The position numbers and the translations under genes were made by a program. 64,000 nucleotides of DNA from ECT2AJA-110-A sp035399845. GTDB taxonomy: Bacteria > Planctomycetota > Phycisphaerae > UBA1845 > UTPLA1. This document shows positions 28,821 through 36,847 of this stretch, piece by piece (position 1 is the stretch's first letter; every line of letters starts with the position of its first letter). The stretch is taken from assembly GCA_035399845.1 (NCBI GenBank), contig DAOPJV010000001.1, positions 124,001 through 188,000 on the forward strand. The letters run 5' to 3'. The notes below the pieces were generated by a model. The model did not search any database, was not told the origin of the DNA, and worked only from the letters and a program-made list of their open reading frames with translations.

Positions 28821-30026
28821 TTATTTGGTAACACTGCGAGCCTCGGTGGTCGCCAGTGAGGCGTACAGCAGGTATCGGGCAAACGTCTGCGCCTGGGCGG
28901 GCGAGTCGAAGAATCGCCCCGGCGCCACTCTGAAATCCTCGTCCGCAAGACGGATGCAGACTGCTCCGACGCCTTCGGAGAATAAAATTGACTCAACGCG
29001 AATCCAGGGGGTCCGGGTCATCTCACGTCCCCGATCGTTCCATTCGATGCCGAAATCGTCCACGCGGAGCAAATCGGGACGCCGATACCGATAGTAATTC
29101 CAGCTGACCATGGCCAGGATGAAGACGGCCAGCGTCACGACCACACTGACCACCCTGCCGAACGAAACGCCGCTGTCAATCGCAGTCCTTGCCACGACAA
29201 GGCAGATGCAGATCGTCAGGCCCATCACCATCGGATGCCAGGGGGGTTCACCTCGCCTGAAATACCGCAGGGCGACGGATCCCTTTGGGTATTGCATGGA
29301 GCAGCGATGGCAGACAAGTTCGTCCGCCCGCTCCTCGCGCAGGCGTCCGCGACATGCGGGACACTTCATCTCCGGACGAACGCCGTGTCGCTGTCGAAAC
29401 GCCGTGGCTTCCGCCTCCGACATCGGTGGCGTCATCGGCAACTGGCGCCCTTCCATCAGCGCGCGGGCCCAACGCGCTCGCAGGGCGGGGAGCAGCCGCT
29501 CGCGAACACGCCTCGATTGCCCCGCATTGATAAGTTCGGAAACTGCCCGGGCCGTCCGCCGATCTCGGGCGCGAATAGTCAGCAGCTTCTCCGGTGAGAG
29601 CCCGATGTCCGTCACATCGCGCCAACTCAGGCGCCCGGCTCGCAACGCCCCCGCGCTCCACGCGATTCCGTTGTCACGAACGATTGCCCACTTGGGGCCA
29701 ACCCGAAGGAGGCATACAACGCAAACGACCGCGCCAATTGCAACGATCGGCAGCATGCTCAGCAATTCGCCCTGCAGCCAGAGCCCAATCGTCCATGCGA
29801 TGTGAAACAATGTGTAGAACGAGATGAACAGATCCCCGGGCGTGAGATTCCACGCGCTGAGCTTTGTCCTGCCGAACACCAGCATGTCCGGCTCGTACTC
29901 GAACCCGCACTCAGGGCACACGTGACGCAGCGGCAACCCCTCCAGGTTGTAGCCGCATCGCGGGCACGCCTCGGGAACAGCGATATGCGCCTTCGATAAG
30001 TCGGAGTCCGGATTCTGCAGGGTCAT
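28821..30026 (-). CDS. Zinc-ribbon, transmembrane, PH-like protein (copy B)
   Basis: A 401-residue membrane protein with an internal two-fold design: zinc ribbon (CPRCGYNLEGLP with CPECGFEY), a hairpin of two membrane helices, a PH-like beta domain (WAIVRDNGIAWS), then a second zinc ribbon (CPACRGRL with CHRC), two more helices and a second PH-like domain near the end. I start it at 30026 since the first residues then match its paralogue at 30295-31494. That ATG overlaps the TGA of the short ATPase-remnant frame, suggesting translational coupling. Function unknown; a membrane-tethered adaptor is plausible. It directly precedes the Vps4-like gene. Confidence 0.7.
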   Translation of the reverse strand: MTLQNPDSDLSKAHIAVPEACPRCGYNLEGLPLRHVCPECGFEYEPDMLVFGRTKLSAWNLTPGDLFISFYTLFHIAWTIGLWLQGELLSMLPIVAIGAVVCVVCLLRVGPKWAIVRDNGIAWSAGALRAGRLSWRDVTDIGLSPEKLLTIRARDRRTARAVSELINAGQSRRVRERLLPALRARWARALMEGRQLPMTPPMSEAEATAFRQRHGVRPEMKCPACRGRLREERADELVCHRCSMQYPKGSVALRYFRRGEPPWHPMVMGLTICICLVVARTAIDSGVSFGRVVSVVVTLAVFILAMVSWNYYRYRRPDLLRVDDFGIEWNDRGREMTRTPWIRVESILFSEGVGAVCIRLADEDFRVAPGRFFDSPAQAQTFARYLLYASLATTEARSVTK

Positions 30027-30154
30027 CGGCCCGTCCTGACCACATACCTTCTGCGTCGCCGACGTGGCAATTCCGCCGCAGAACACTCGTCATTCCTGAA
30101 ATGCGCGAGTCCTATGTGCCTGAGGCGTTCAAAAGTGTTGTAAGTGTCGGTCAT
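30023..30154 (-). pseudogene. Truncated duplicate of the Vps4-like ATPase 5' end
   Basis: A 43-codon frame from the ATG at 30154. Its first 27 codons clearly match the start of the Vps4-like gene: MTDTYNTFERLRHIGLAHF against MTVSYNTFERLKEKGLAHF, about 20 of 27 residues identical. After that the sequence diverges into an Arg run and stops at 30023, overlapping the next gene's ATG by an ATGA. DNA similarity also continues on both sides of the start codon. It is best read as the remnant of an earlier tandem duplication of the zinc-ribbon gene plus ATPase; whether it is still translated as a leader is unknown. Confidence 0.75.
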
Positions 30155-30294
30155 GCCAGGCCGGCCCACGCCCGGGAATTGCGTGTCGCCCAACGTTCGG
30201 TCCACGCCCGAATTCTATCGCGACCCGTAAATACCGGGCAATTTCTCGGCGATGACGTCGGGACTCGATGGATTGTCGACGCCCCGGCGACGCA

Positions 30295-31494
30295 TCAGTG
30301 CGAGGCGACCGGGGCCGAGTTCCGTTCCTCGTCACACATGGCCCTGATATATCGAGCCAGGTCGCCGACATCGCTTCGATCCTGCAGATAGTATTCCGGC
30401 ACAGGTTCGATGTGGCCATCGGACATTCGCAGGCAGATCGCTCTGCGGTCGCTCGCACAGAGGACCGATCCGACGCCGCCCCACGCCAACTGTCGCATTC
30501 CGCCGTTGACGGACTCCCAGGCGATCGACTGATTGTCGATCACGAACAGACGGGGCCGGCGATACCGAAAGTAATTCCATGCAATCGCTGCGACAAAGAT
30601 CGCCACCAGAACCGTCCCGACACGGATCGAGTAGCCGAGTGAATTCGTCTCTTTCGTGGACACGAATCCGGCCCAGAAGACCATCCCCGCGACGAGCAGG
30701 CTGAACCAGTGCCATGGCGCGATCGGACGTTTGACGTACGGAACCACAATCGCATCATCATTGAAAATCCCGCCGCAGTTGTGGCACGCGCTGACACCAT
30801 CCCTCCCGGCCCCCAGGATTCCGCGACAGACCGGGCACGCGGCGCCCTGTTTCAACCCACGTTCCCGACGAAACGCGGCGGCGCTGTCTCTCGTCATCGC
30901 GTCCACATCCGATGCGACGCCCGCGGCGGCCAGCGCCGATACCCAGCGTCCGCTCAGTTCCTGCACGATCGCGGCGCACGACAGCTCCCGCCGCGAAGTG
31001 GTAATGATCTCACAGAGTCGCTGGAGGGATCGGCCTTTGACGGGACGAATAATCAGGTAAGGCGGCATATCTCCTGACTTCACGGCGGCGACGTCCTTCC
31101 ACGCGATGTAGCGGTCTCCATAGAAGGATTCACGCCAGAGAACGCCATCCGAATGCACAATCGCCCAGCGTTTTTTCCACGGCGCCAGGAAGACGATCTG
31201 TACCGCGAGAACCGCCGATATCGGCGCCAACACGGACACCACTTCGCCGACCCCAATCATGACGTTCAACACAATGAGCCCGCTGATCGCCAGCCCCACA
31301 AGGCCGATGGTCAGGTACGGTCCGAATGTCGCCTTCACCGGGCGTCCAAAGACAAGCATGTCGGGCTCGTAGGCGCAGCCACACTCGGGGCACATGTGCT
31401 TCGTCGGCAGCCCTTCCAGACGGTACCCGCATCGCGGGCACGCATCGGGGACGACGACGCGCACGCTCGAGAGTCTTTGTTCTTCAGGATTCAC
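30295..31494 (-). CDS. Zinc-ribbon, transmembrane, PH-like protein (copy A)
   Basis: Paralogue of the gene at 28821-30026 with the same order: zinc ribbon (CPRCGYRLEGLP, CPECGCAYEP), two membrane helices, PH-like domain (WAIVHSDGVLW), second zinc ribbon (CPVCRGIL, CHNCGG), two helices, and a PH-like end (LFVIDNQSIAWE). I choose the GTG at 31494 (399 residues) because it aligns with the start of copy B; an ATG at 31563 would overlap the TPR gene. Both copies share DNA similarity in their 3' flanks, including the motif GAATTCTATC. Role unknown. Confidence 0.65.
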   Translation of the reverse strand: MNPEEQRLSSVRVVVPDACPRCGYRLEGLPTKHMCPECGCAYEPDMLVFGRPVKATFGPYLTIGLVGLAISGLIVLNVMIGVGEVVSVLAPISAVLAVQIVFLAPWKKRWAIVHSDGVLWRESFYGDRYIAWKDVAAVKSGDMPPYLIIRPVKGRSLQRLCEIITTSRRELSCAAIVQELSGRWVSALAAAGVASDVDAMTRDSAAAFRRERGLKQGAACPVCRGILGAGRDGVSACHNCGGIFNDDAIVVPYVKRPIAPWHWFSLLVAGMVFWAGFVSTKETNSLGYSIRVGTVLVAIFVAAIAWNYFRYRRPRLFVIDNQSIAWESVNGGMRQLAWGGVGSVLCASDRRAICLRMSDGHIEPVPEYYLQDRSDVGDLARYIRAMCDEERNSAPVASH

Positions 31495-31526
31495 GATGTC
31501 CGGCCCGGCGTCATCGATCGATATCC

Positions 31527-32249
31527 TCAGCGCCCGAGTAACCCCTGTGCCGCGGCGTTGCATTTCTCAACGATCGCTCCATCGCCCTGCGACCTTTGCG
31601 CGCCGGCGTATCGCTGCAGCGTCGCGGCGTGCGTCGATGCGCAGGACGGCTGCAGCGCCGCGGCCTGTCGGAAATCGGCGATCGCGCGATCCACAGCGCC
31701 CTGTTCCAGCAGGATGTTCCCGCGCGCCGAGTAGGACCGGGCCTTGTCGCCGACGAGCGCAATCGCCTCGTCGCAGCACTGGAGGGCGTTATCGAGATCA
31801 CCGGCCCGCTGGCGCTCGAGGGCCCGCGTGACGAAGGCGTCGGCGTAGCGCGGCTTGAGAATCGACGTCGTATCCAGTTTCACGACAGCGTCGAGGTAAT
31901 GCTCGTGGGCTCGATCGACGGGGGCGTCGTGATTTTGATAGGCCGGGTTCAGGCGAAACGCCGCGGCAACGCTTTCGATGCCGTTGTAGATTTCGTCACA
32001 CACGCAGTAGGCGGCGCCGCGAAGCATGTACGCCTCGGCGTCGTTCTCGTTGCGAATGATGGCGGAGTCGCAGGTGTAGATGGCCTGGGCGTACCGGTTC
32101 TGATTGAAACTGTCGTAGGCGTCGGCGAGATGGCTGTCCGACGGGAAGCCCGTGCGTATCGACGTTTCGTTGGATTGCACTGTCGCGCCGCTATTGGCGC
32201 AGGCCATGGGGAGAACAAATAGGAGTGTGAGTGATTTGATTCGTGTCAT
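31527..32249 (-). CDS. TPR-repeat protein with lipoprotein-like signal
   Basis: A 240-residue protein from the ATG at 32249. The first 18 residues form a hydrophobic signal ending PMAC, a weak lipobox, so it may be a lipoprotein or simply secreted. At least four TPR helical pairs follow (for example YAQAIYTCDSAIIRNENDAE and LDNALQCCDEAIALVGDKAR). It also has several extra cysteines. TPR arrays usually bind other proteins. It lies between the ESCRT-III-like gene and the zinc-ribbon/PH gene on the same strand, 32 bases before the latter, so it is probably part of the locus. Confidence 0.7.
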   Translation of the reverse strand: MTRIKSLTLLFVLPMACANSGATVQSNETSIRTGFPSDSHLADAYDSFNQNRYAQAIYTCDSAIIRNENDAEAYMLRGAAYCVCDEIYNGIESVAAAFRLNPAYQNHDAPVDRAHEHYLDAVVKLDTTSILKPRYADAFVTRALERQRAGDLDNALQCCDEAIALVGDKARSYSARGNILLEQGAVDRAIADFRQAAALQPSCASTHAATLQRYAGAQRSQGDGAIVEKCNAAAQGLLGR

Positions 32250-32299
32250 GTTACGCAGTTTCTCGTCGTCATTGGACAGGACTTGCGATTCGCTCAACA

Positions 32300-32402
32300 T
32301 CGCGGAGCCGCATGCTATTCGATCATCGGGACCTCACCCCTGAAAGGGTGGGCCACTCGGCGCTTCTTCGCCCTGCGGACGGGGCGGCTCGGAACAATCG
32401 CC
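32300..32402. repeat. Short intergenic hairpin repeats
   Basis: The stretch holds two small stem-loop units: CACCCCTGAAAGGGTGGGCCAC near 32334-32355 (its near-twin is at 45360-45381) and a GCCCTGCGGACGGGGCGGCTC unit that resembles 42324-42345. They belong to the dispersed repeat families seen elsewhere in the window. Confidence 0.5.
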
Positions 32403-33011
32403 CTACTTGCCTTCCTTCTGCGCGTCATCCTTCAGGGAGTTCAGTTCCGCTCGCAGGGCGTCCAGCTCGTCCACATCCTTGGCGTGCTCGGCTTCGCTCT
32501 CAGCCTCGATCATCGCGTCAATCTCGGCGTCCGTAATCACTTCCGCCGGTGTGCTGGACACATCACCTTCGGCGGCGCTCTCGATCGATTCGAGGAACAT
32601 CGACGTGCGCTCTTCCATGCTCTGCGACTGGGCCATTGCCTTCTCCCAGTCCATCTGCGTCTTGACGAGATCCGTCTCGCCGAACATGCGGCTGATTTCC
32701 TTCGCCATCGTGCCCATCGCCTGGGCGAAGTCGCTCGACGCCTCGGCCTGGCGCTTGATGATCAGGGCGCTCTTCACGGCGAGCAGCTGCCGCTCGAGCA
32801 TCTTCTTTACGGTCGCCGTCTTCTTCAGCGAGTTGCGAATGAAGTTGTACTGCCCCTGATCGCCGATCTCCTTCGCGCGACGGGCGTTCCTGATGAACTC
32901 GTCCGTGAACTTGTTCTGTTCGGCGATCGACTTCTCAATCCGCCGGATGCCCTGGCGAATCTTGATGTCGCGTTCAATGCGTCGTTCTTCGGCGGATTTG
33001 AATAGACTCAT
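32403..33011 (-). CDS. Snf7/ESCRT-III-like coiled-coil protein 1, with MIM1-like C-terminus
   Basis: A 202-residue, almost fully helical protein. Residues 5-60 are basic (MSLFKSAEERRIERDI, then FIRNARRAKEIGDQGQYNFI), the next helix runs LKKTATVKKMLERQLLAVKS, and the last third is acidic. This basic-core/acidic-tail plan, the length and the helix pattern fit Snf7/CHMP proteins. The end has LDALRAELNSLK at residues 183-194, which matches the spacing of the MIM1 motif that binds Vps4 MIT domains (Leu186, Leu190, Leu193, Lys194), with Glu in place of the central Arg. It likely forms membrane-bound filaments taken apart by the ATPase at 27631. A PspA-type protein is the alternative. Confidence 0.72.
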   Translation of the reverse strand: MSLFKSAEERRIERDIKIRQGIRRIEKSIAEQNKFTDEFIRNARRAKEIGDQGQYNFIRNSLKKTATVKKMLERQLLAVKSALIIKRQAEASSDFAQAMGTMAKEISRMFGETDLVKTQMDWEKAMAQSQSMEERTSMFLESIESAAEGDVSSTPAEVITDAEIDAMIEAESEAEHAKDVDELDALRAELNSLKDDAQKEGK

Positions 33012-33097
33012 CGTTTTATCCAGTGACTAGTGACCAGTTTCCAGTTGCGAGTGGCGAGATTCAATCGCCCCGGCGTCTCTCATGACCACACGCCGCC

Positions 33098-33289
33098 CTA
33101 CTCCTCGGGAATAACGAACATGCAGATCACGTACACAAGGGTCCCCGGAAACGCGCCGGACACGATTGATCCCACGACATACAGCACGCGGGCGACAGTC
33201 GGATCCATGCCGAGATACTCCGCCGCGCCGCCGACCACGCCGGCGATCATTCGATTGTGTCGCGATCGTCTCAGGGCCTTCGCCGACAT
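33098..33289 (-). CDS. pspC: PspC-domain membrane protein
   Basis: A 63-residue protein that is one complete PspC domain: a basic start (LRRSRHNRMIAGVVGGAAEYL), the motif DPTVARVLYV, a membrane segment and the ending FVIPEE. In the phage-shock system PspC is a membrane partner of PspA, itself a member of the ESCRT-III superfamily. The gene starts 4 bases after the upstream zinc-ribbon gene, whose last codons and stop supply the GAGGAG ribosome site. The next gene downstream is the first ESCRT-III-like protein. Confidence 0.9.
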   Translation of the reverse strand: MSAKALRRSRHNRMIAGVVGGAAEYLGMDPTVARVLYVVGSIVSGAFPGTLVYVICMFVIPEE

Positions 33290-33292
33290 GGC

Positions 33293-34156
33293 CTACTCCT
33301 CGGCCAGCAGGCGCCGCGGCGGACTGTCGGGAATCGACGTGTCCGCATCATCCTCATCCGACTCGGACACGACGCCGTCATTCTCCGGCGCCGCCTCCGA
33401 TGTTCCCTCGTCCTCTTCGAGATCGATCGCTTCCGCGGCGGCGATCGGCGCTTCGTCGCGGATATCGTCGGCGTCCATCTCAGGCGCCGACGTCATCGGG
33501 GCGCCGTCGACCACGGCCTCCGACGCTTCGGCGACTTCACCCGACGCCGGCGCCGCGTCCCGTTCCACGATCACTGACGTCGGCTGCGCGTCCTCCGCAA
33601 CCTCGTTCGGCGTCTCAGGCGTCGCCGCCTCATCCGCGACGACATCCAGCGCGTGCTCGATCGGCGGCGCCGATTTTTCATACGCCACGACCGGCGGTGG
33701 TCTCAGCACATCATCCCGGCCGTCGTCCGCCTTGCCCTTCGCGAATCGATGACCGCAGCGACCGCAGTAACGCGCCATCGGGTTCGCCACATTGGAACCG
33801 CAGCTCGGACAGACCGGCGGGCATTCCGGCTCATAGGCGCGATCGTCGTTCAGATACGCCTGGAGTTCGTAGGCCAGGCGAACACTGTCGGCGTGATCGC
33901 CGACGCTGATCTTCACACGGCTCGATCGGGCGCGGCGGCGCTTTACATCGACGTCGACCCGCGGGACCGTCTGCACGTCCATGACCGTCGCCCAGAACCC
34001 GCGTTTCTCGATCGCCTCGCGGATGCGATTGGGAATCTCGATACGCACGCCTTCGAGGTACCACGGATTCGTCAGCCGATACCCGCGCCGGGCGCAGAAC
34101 TGGACAATCGCCTCGCGAATGTCGTCCTTCGAGTGTTGTATCGTGACCTCGATCAT
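33293..34156 (-). CDS. Zinc-ribbon protein with acidic disordered tail
   Basis: A 287-residue protein. Residues 1-100 form a beta/alpha domain I cannot name (starts MIEVTIQHSKDDIREAIVQF). A zinc ribbon follows at about 115-140 with CPSCGSN and CGRCGHRF. The last 140 residues are Asp/Glu/Ala/Pro rich and probably disordered. There is no membrane segment. It sits 18 bases after the second ESCRT-III-like gene and 3 bases before pspC, so co-transcription is nearly certain. Role unknown; the N-terminal domain could bind lipid or protein. Confidence 0.65.
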   Translation of the reverse strand: MIEVTIQHSKDDIREAIVQFCARRGYRLTNPWYLEGVRIEIPNRIREAIEKRGFWATVMDVQTVPRVDVDVKRRRARSSRVKISVGDHADSVRLAYELQAYLNDDRAYEPECPPVCPSCGSNVANPMARYCGRCGHRFAKGKADDGRDDVLRPPPVVAYEKSAPPIEHALDVVADEAATPETPNEVAEDAQPTSVIVERDAAPASGEVAEASEAVVDGAPMTSAPEMDADDIRDEAPIAAAEAIDLEEDEGTSEAAPENDGVVSESDEDDADTSIPDSPPRRLLAEE

Positions 34157-34174
34157 CGCGCCCCTGCGGCGTAG

Positions 34175-34774
34175 CTACTCGGCGGCCTGATGGCGCTCCC
34201 GCACACGCCGCTCGGCCTCATCGAACGCCTCGTTGTCGTCCTTGATGAGCCCCGTGTCCATCTGCTCCCAGATGTCCATCACCTGCTGACTGCCCGGTGT
34301 CAGCATGCTCTCGCCTTCGGTCAGTGACCCCTGCAGCATGCCGTCGAGCCGTTCCTGGTAGATCTCCGCCGTGATCTTGTCGTTCTCGATCAGCTTCTCC
34401 AGGGCGACGAGGTCCTTTTCGCTGACGATGCCGAGCTTGCTGCCCGCCCTGGCGGCGCGTTCGGCGTTCTCCTTCAGCATGCGGAGTCGCGTGACTGTGA
34501 GCGCTTCCTTGCTGCGGATGTTCAGCTGCCGCGAGGCCATCATCTGTTCCGTCGTGCGCAGGTCGAACTCCTGCGCCATCACGCGACGGACCTCGGGCGA
34601 TTTCTCGATCTTGCCCTTCTCGAAGATCTTCTGCTTCTGGTCGGCGAGCTGGCTGATGCGCTTGATGAGCTGATCGCGATCGCGCTGAAGGAGAAGCTCC
34701 TGTTTGCGAAGCTCGGCGCGCGACATCTCCGACAGCGACTTGGTTTTCTGCGTCAGCCAGTCAAATAGACCCAT
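34175..34774 (-). CDS. ESCRT-III-like coiled-coil protein 2
   Basis: A 199-residue helical protein beginning MGLFDWLTQKTKSLSEMSRA. A long first hairpin (residues 15-110) contains LLLQRDRDQLIKRISQLADQ, the turn FEKGKIEKSPEVRR and a basic helix; the rest is shorter acidic helices. The first half resembles the core of the larger protein encoded just upstream (the shared pattern is QRDR, then a Gly-Lys turn), so the two look like paralogues. The overall plan fits PspA/Snf7-type ESCRT-III proteins. No clear MIM motif at its end. It lies in a tight operon with the zinc-ribbon and pspC genes. Confidence 0.65.
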   Translation of the reverse strand: MGLFDWLTQKTKSLSEMSRAELRKQELLLQRDRDQLIKRISQLADQKQKIFEKGKIEKSPEVRRVMAQEFDLRTTEQMMASRQLNIRSKEALTVTRLRMLKENAERAARAGSKLGIVSEKDLVALEKLIENDKITAEIYQERLDGMLQGSLTEGESMLTPGSQQVMDIWEQMDTGLIKDDNEAFDEAERRVRERHQAAE

Positions 34775-34853
34775 GTCGAATTCACCGTATCCTTGAGGAC
34801 GCCGACCTCGCTCGACCCTGTGTCGGGTCGGCGCCCCGACCCGCGGGCCGCGA

Positions 34854-36272
34854 CTACTCCGCCTGGGCGTTTTTCGATTTCTGCTCGCCGGTCCGATCCG
34901 GCGCCGCCTGTCGCTCGTCGCGCTCGCGCTGCGGCGTCGCGCTGTCGGCCGACTTCTCCGGCGCGTCCGACGCCTCGAACTCCGCGAGGATCTCGGCCTG
35001 GGCGTCCGTCAGGGCGGACTCGGCCATGCCGACTTCAAATCCGCTGACCAGATCGTCGCTGGCGTTCAGTTGCTCCAGCATCTCCTCGGCGCTGACAGCC
35101 GCCTCCGCCAGTTCGTCACTCGACGGCAGCTGCGCCAGCGAACCCGTCTGCGACAGTTCCAGGTTGTGGATGTGCGTGCTGATGATGTTGATCTGCTTGC
35201 TCAGCATCGACGCCGTCGTGTTGAATCGCGAGATGTCCTTGCGGATGCTCTCGATCTGTCCGGCCAGGCGGATGCGCGTCACCTTCGATGATGACGCCTT
35301 GCCGTCCTCGACGAGCTTCGCCTCTTTCTTCTCCAGCTCGGCGATGTCGTCGTACATCCGATCGCGCTGGCTGGACAGCGCGGCGCGACGCTCGGCCAGC
35401 ACGTTGATCTTGTTGGTCTCGTCGCCCTCCCTGGAGAACAGGCTCCGAATCCAGTCGGTAATCGACATCGACTTGTCCTCCTCGTAGGACGCGGACGGTA
35501 CGCCGCGAAACAGCGTCGCGACGCCCGATTTCTTTGACACATGCAGTTCCGGCGTTTCCGCCGCCACCTGCTCGAAGGCGTTCGACACGAGCGGAACGGG
35601 CAGCCCCAGGTCCTTCGCCATCGATTCCGCCGACAGACTCCCCGTGACCAGGTCCACGCTGCGCGCCTTGATCTCCCGCTTGACGCGCCCCAGTTTGGCC
35701 ATCACGTCTTCCGGGTCGAACAGCTTGATCAGGCGTCGATCCAGATTCGGATCGCCCGCCTCCACGCGCCAGCCGCCATCGGGCCGCGGTTCGACGAGCA
35801 CCAGCTTCACGTTGCCCATCTCCGGCGGATTGTCCCAGACATCCTTCTCGAAGCCGGCCGGGGCGCAGATCCCGACGAGATGGGGCGCGCCGACATCTGT
35901 GATCAGCCCACCCACGTAGTCGACGAGCTGCGCCCGCGTTACGGGTGGGGCGTCGCCCGGCGAGTCGAGCAGATCCGCCGTCGGCGCCAGCACACCGGCA
36001 ATCGTCACGCTGCGGACGCGGTTCCAGAAGAACCATCGCCGCTCGTAGCCGCGAATCGTCACACTCCGGTTGTGGGGCAGGCTCGAGAACTTGTCCCGGT
36101 CATACACGCGCCGATCCGCCATCACGCCGCGGATCTTCTCCGCCTGATCGCGATCCTCGCGCTTGAACTGCGTACCGCCCACGACCTGGCCGCCGGCCTT
36201 TCGCAACGTGTCCGTCACGCCGGCCAGAAAGCCCGATTCCGTCTCCTTCGCGTGGGAAATCGCGTCCGCCAT
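34854..36272 (-). CDS. CHMP7-like protein: winged-helix-like region plus ESCRT-III-like core
   Basis: A 472-residue cytoplasmic protein. Residues 70-195 are an alpha/beta region of unknown family. Residues about 200-262 (LVTGSLSAESMAKDLGLPVP, then VSKKSGVATLFRG) look like a winged-helix fold. Residues 270-410 are an ESCRT-III-like helical core: ITDWIRSLFS, SSQRDRMYDDIAELEKKEAK, the basic helix VTRIRLAGQIESIRKDISRF and a helix with SMLSKQINIISTHIHNLE. The acidic Pro/Gln-rich tail ends it. Eukaryotic CHMP7 also joins winged-helix domains to an ESCRT-III core in this order. The comparison is by pattern only. A candidate promoter lies about 110 bases upstream. Confidence 0.62.
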   Translation of the reverse strand: MADAISHAKETESGFLAGVTDTLRKAGGQVVGGTQFKREDRDQAEKIRGVMADRRVYDRDKFSSLPHNRSVTIRGYERRWFFWNRVRSVTIAGVLAPTADLLDSPGDAPPVTRAQLVDYVGGLITDVGAPHLVGICAPAGFEKDVWDNPPEMGNVKLVLVEPRPDGGWRVEAGDPNLDRRLIKLFDPEDVMAKLGRVKREIKARSVDLVTGSLSAESMAKDLGLPVPLVSNAFEQVAAETPELHVSKKSGVATLFRGVPSASYEEDKSMSITDWIRSLFSREGDETNKINVLAERRAALSSQRDRMYDDIAELEKKEAKLVEDGKASSSKVTRIRLAGQIESIRKDISRFNTTASMLSKQINIISTHIHNLELSQTGSLAQLPSSDELAEAAVSAEEMLEQLNASDDLVSGFEVGMAESALTDAQAEILAEFEASDAPEKSADSATPQRERDERQAAPDRTGEQKSKNAQAE

Positions 36273-36377
36273 GCCGAGCCCAGTCCAAGCTTCCGATCGG
36301 CTTTCGTCCGGCCGACGTCAGAAGACACACCGCCTCCGCGCCGGAATCATCCTTCCGGATCGCTCAGGCGCAACTCC

Positions 36378-36396
36378 TTACCGTACGGTATTGTAC
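36378..36396 (-). promoter_or_regulatory. Candidate regulated promoter of the ESCRT-III-like operon
   Basis: On the minus strand, TACAAT (36395-36390) is a good -10 element and overlaps by one base the perfect 12-base palindrome TACCGTACGGTA at 36379-36390, where a start site would fall. No good -35 is seen, which suits a promoter needing an activator. It sits about 107 bases before the CHMP7-like gene. Confidence 0.35.
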
Positions 36397-36539
36397 AACA
36401 ACGACAAGATATCCGCGCGGCTTTCGGACGCTCGTCCGACGGATCGCCGGCGGCCCGACGCCAACACCCGCCTGCGCCTCGAAATCGACGATCCTGAACC
36501 CGGCGGCGCCGCCGCCCGGTCGAAGAATCGGCGGGATTT

Positions 36540-36845
36540 CTAATCCGCCGCTTCCTCGCTCTGCTCGGAGCGATACGTGTATCCGCGGGTCGCGCCGCAA
36601 CGCGAGCAGAAGCGGGCGCCCGCCACATTCTGATTGCGACAGTTGCGCTTCAGGCAAACCCAGGAATTCAACTGGATCGAAGAGGAGTGCGTGTTCGTCA
36701 CGCTCGGAAACTGCGGATAGGCCCGGCTGGAGATCTCTTTGTTCCAGGGCCCCGTTTTCAGGGAACGCCCCCTGAACACGGCGCTCACTATCCCGCCCAC
36801 CAGCGCGATCACCATCAGCATCCAGAAGTTCGCGCCAATGGCCAT
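36540..36845 (-). CDS. Small membrane protein with zinc ribbon
   Basis: A 101-residue protein: an N-terminal membrane helix (about residues 7-25), a hydrophilic middle, and a RanBP2/zinc-ribbon-like motif WVCLKRNCRNQNVAGARFCSRCG. It starts 2 bases after the kinase gene, so the two are almost surely co-transcribed. The zinc module resembles those at the kinase's C-terminus, and both may bind the same kind of partner. No known family name. Confidence 0.65.
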   Translation of the reverse strand: MAIGANFWMLMVIALVGGIVSAVFRGRSLKTGPWNKEISSRAYPQFPSVTNTHSSSIQLNSWVCLKRNCRNQNVAGARFCSRCGATRGYTYRSEQSEEAAD

Positions 36846-36847
36846 CG

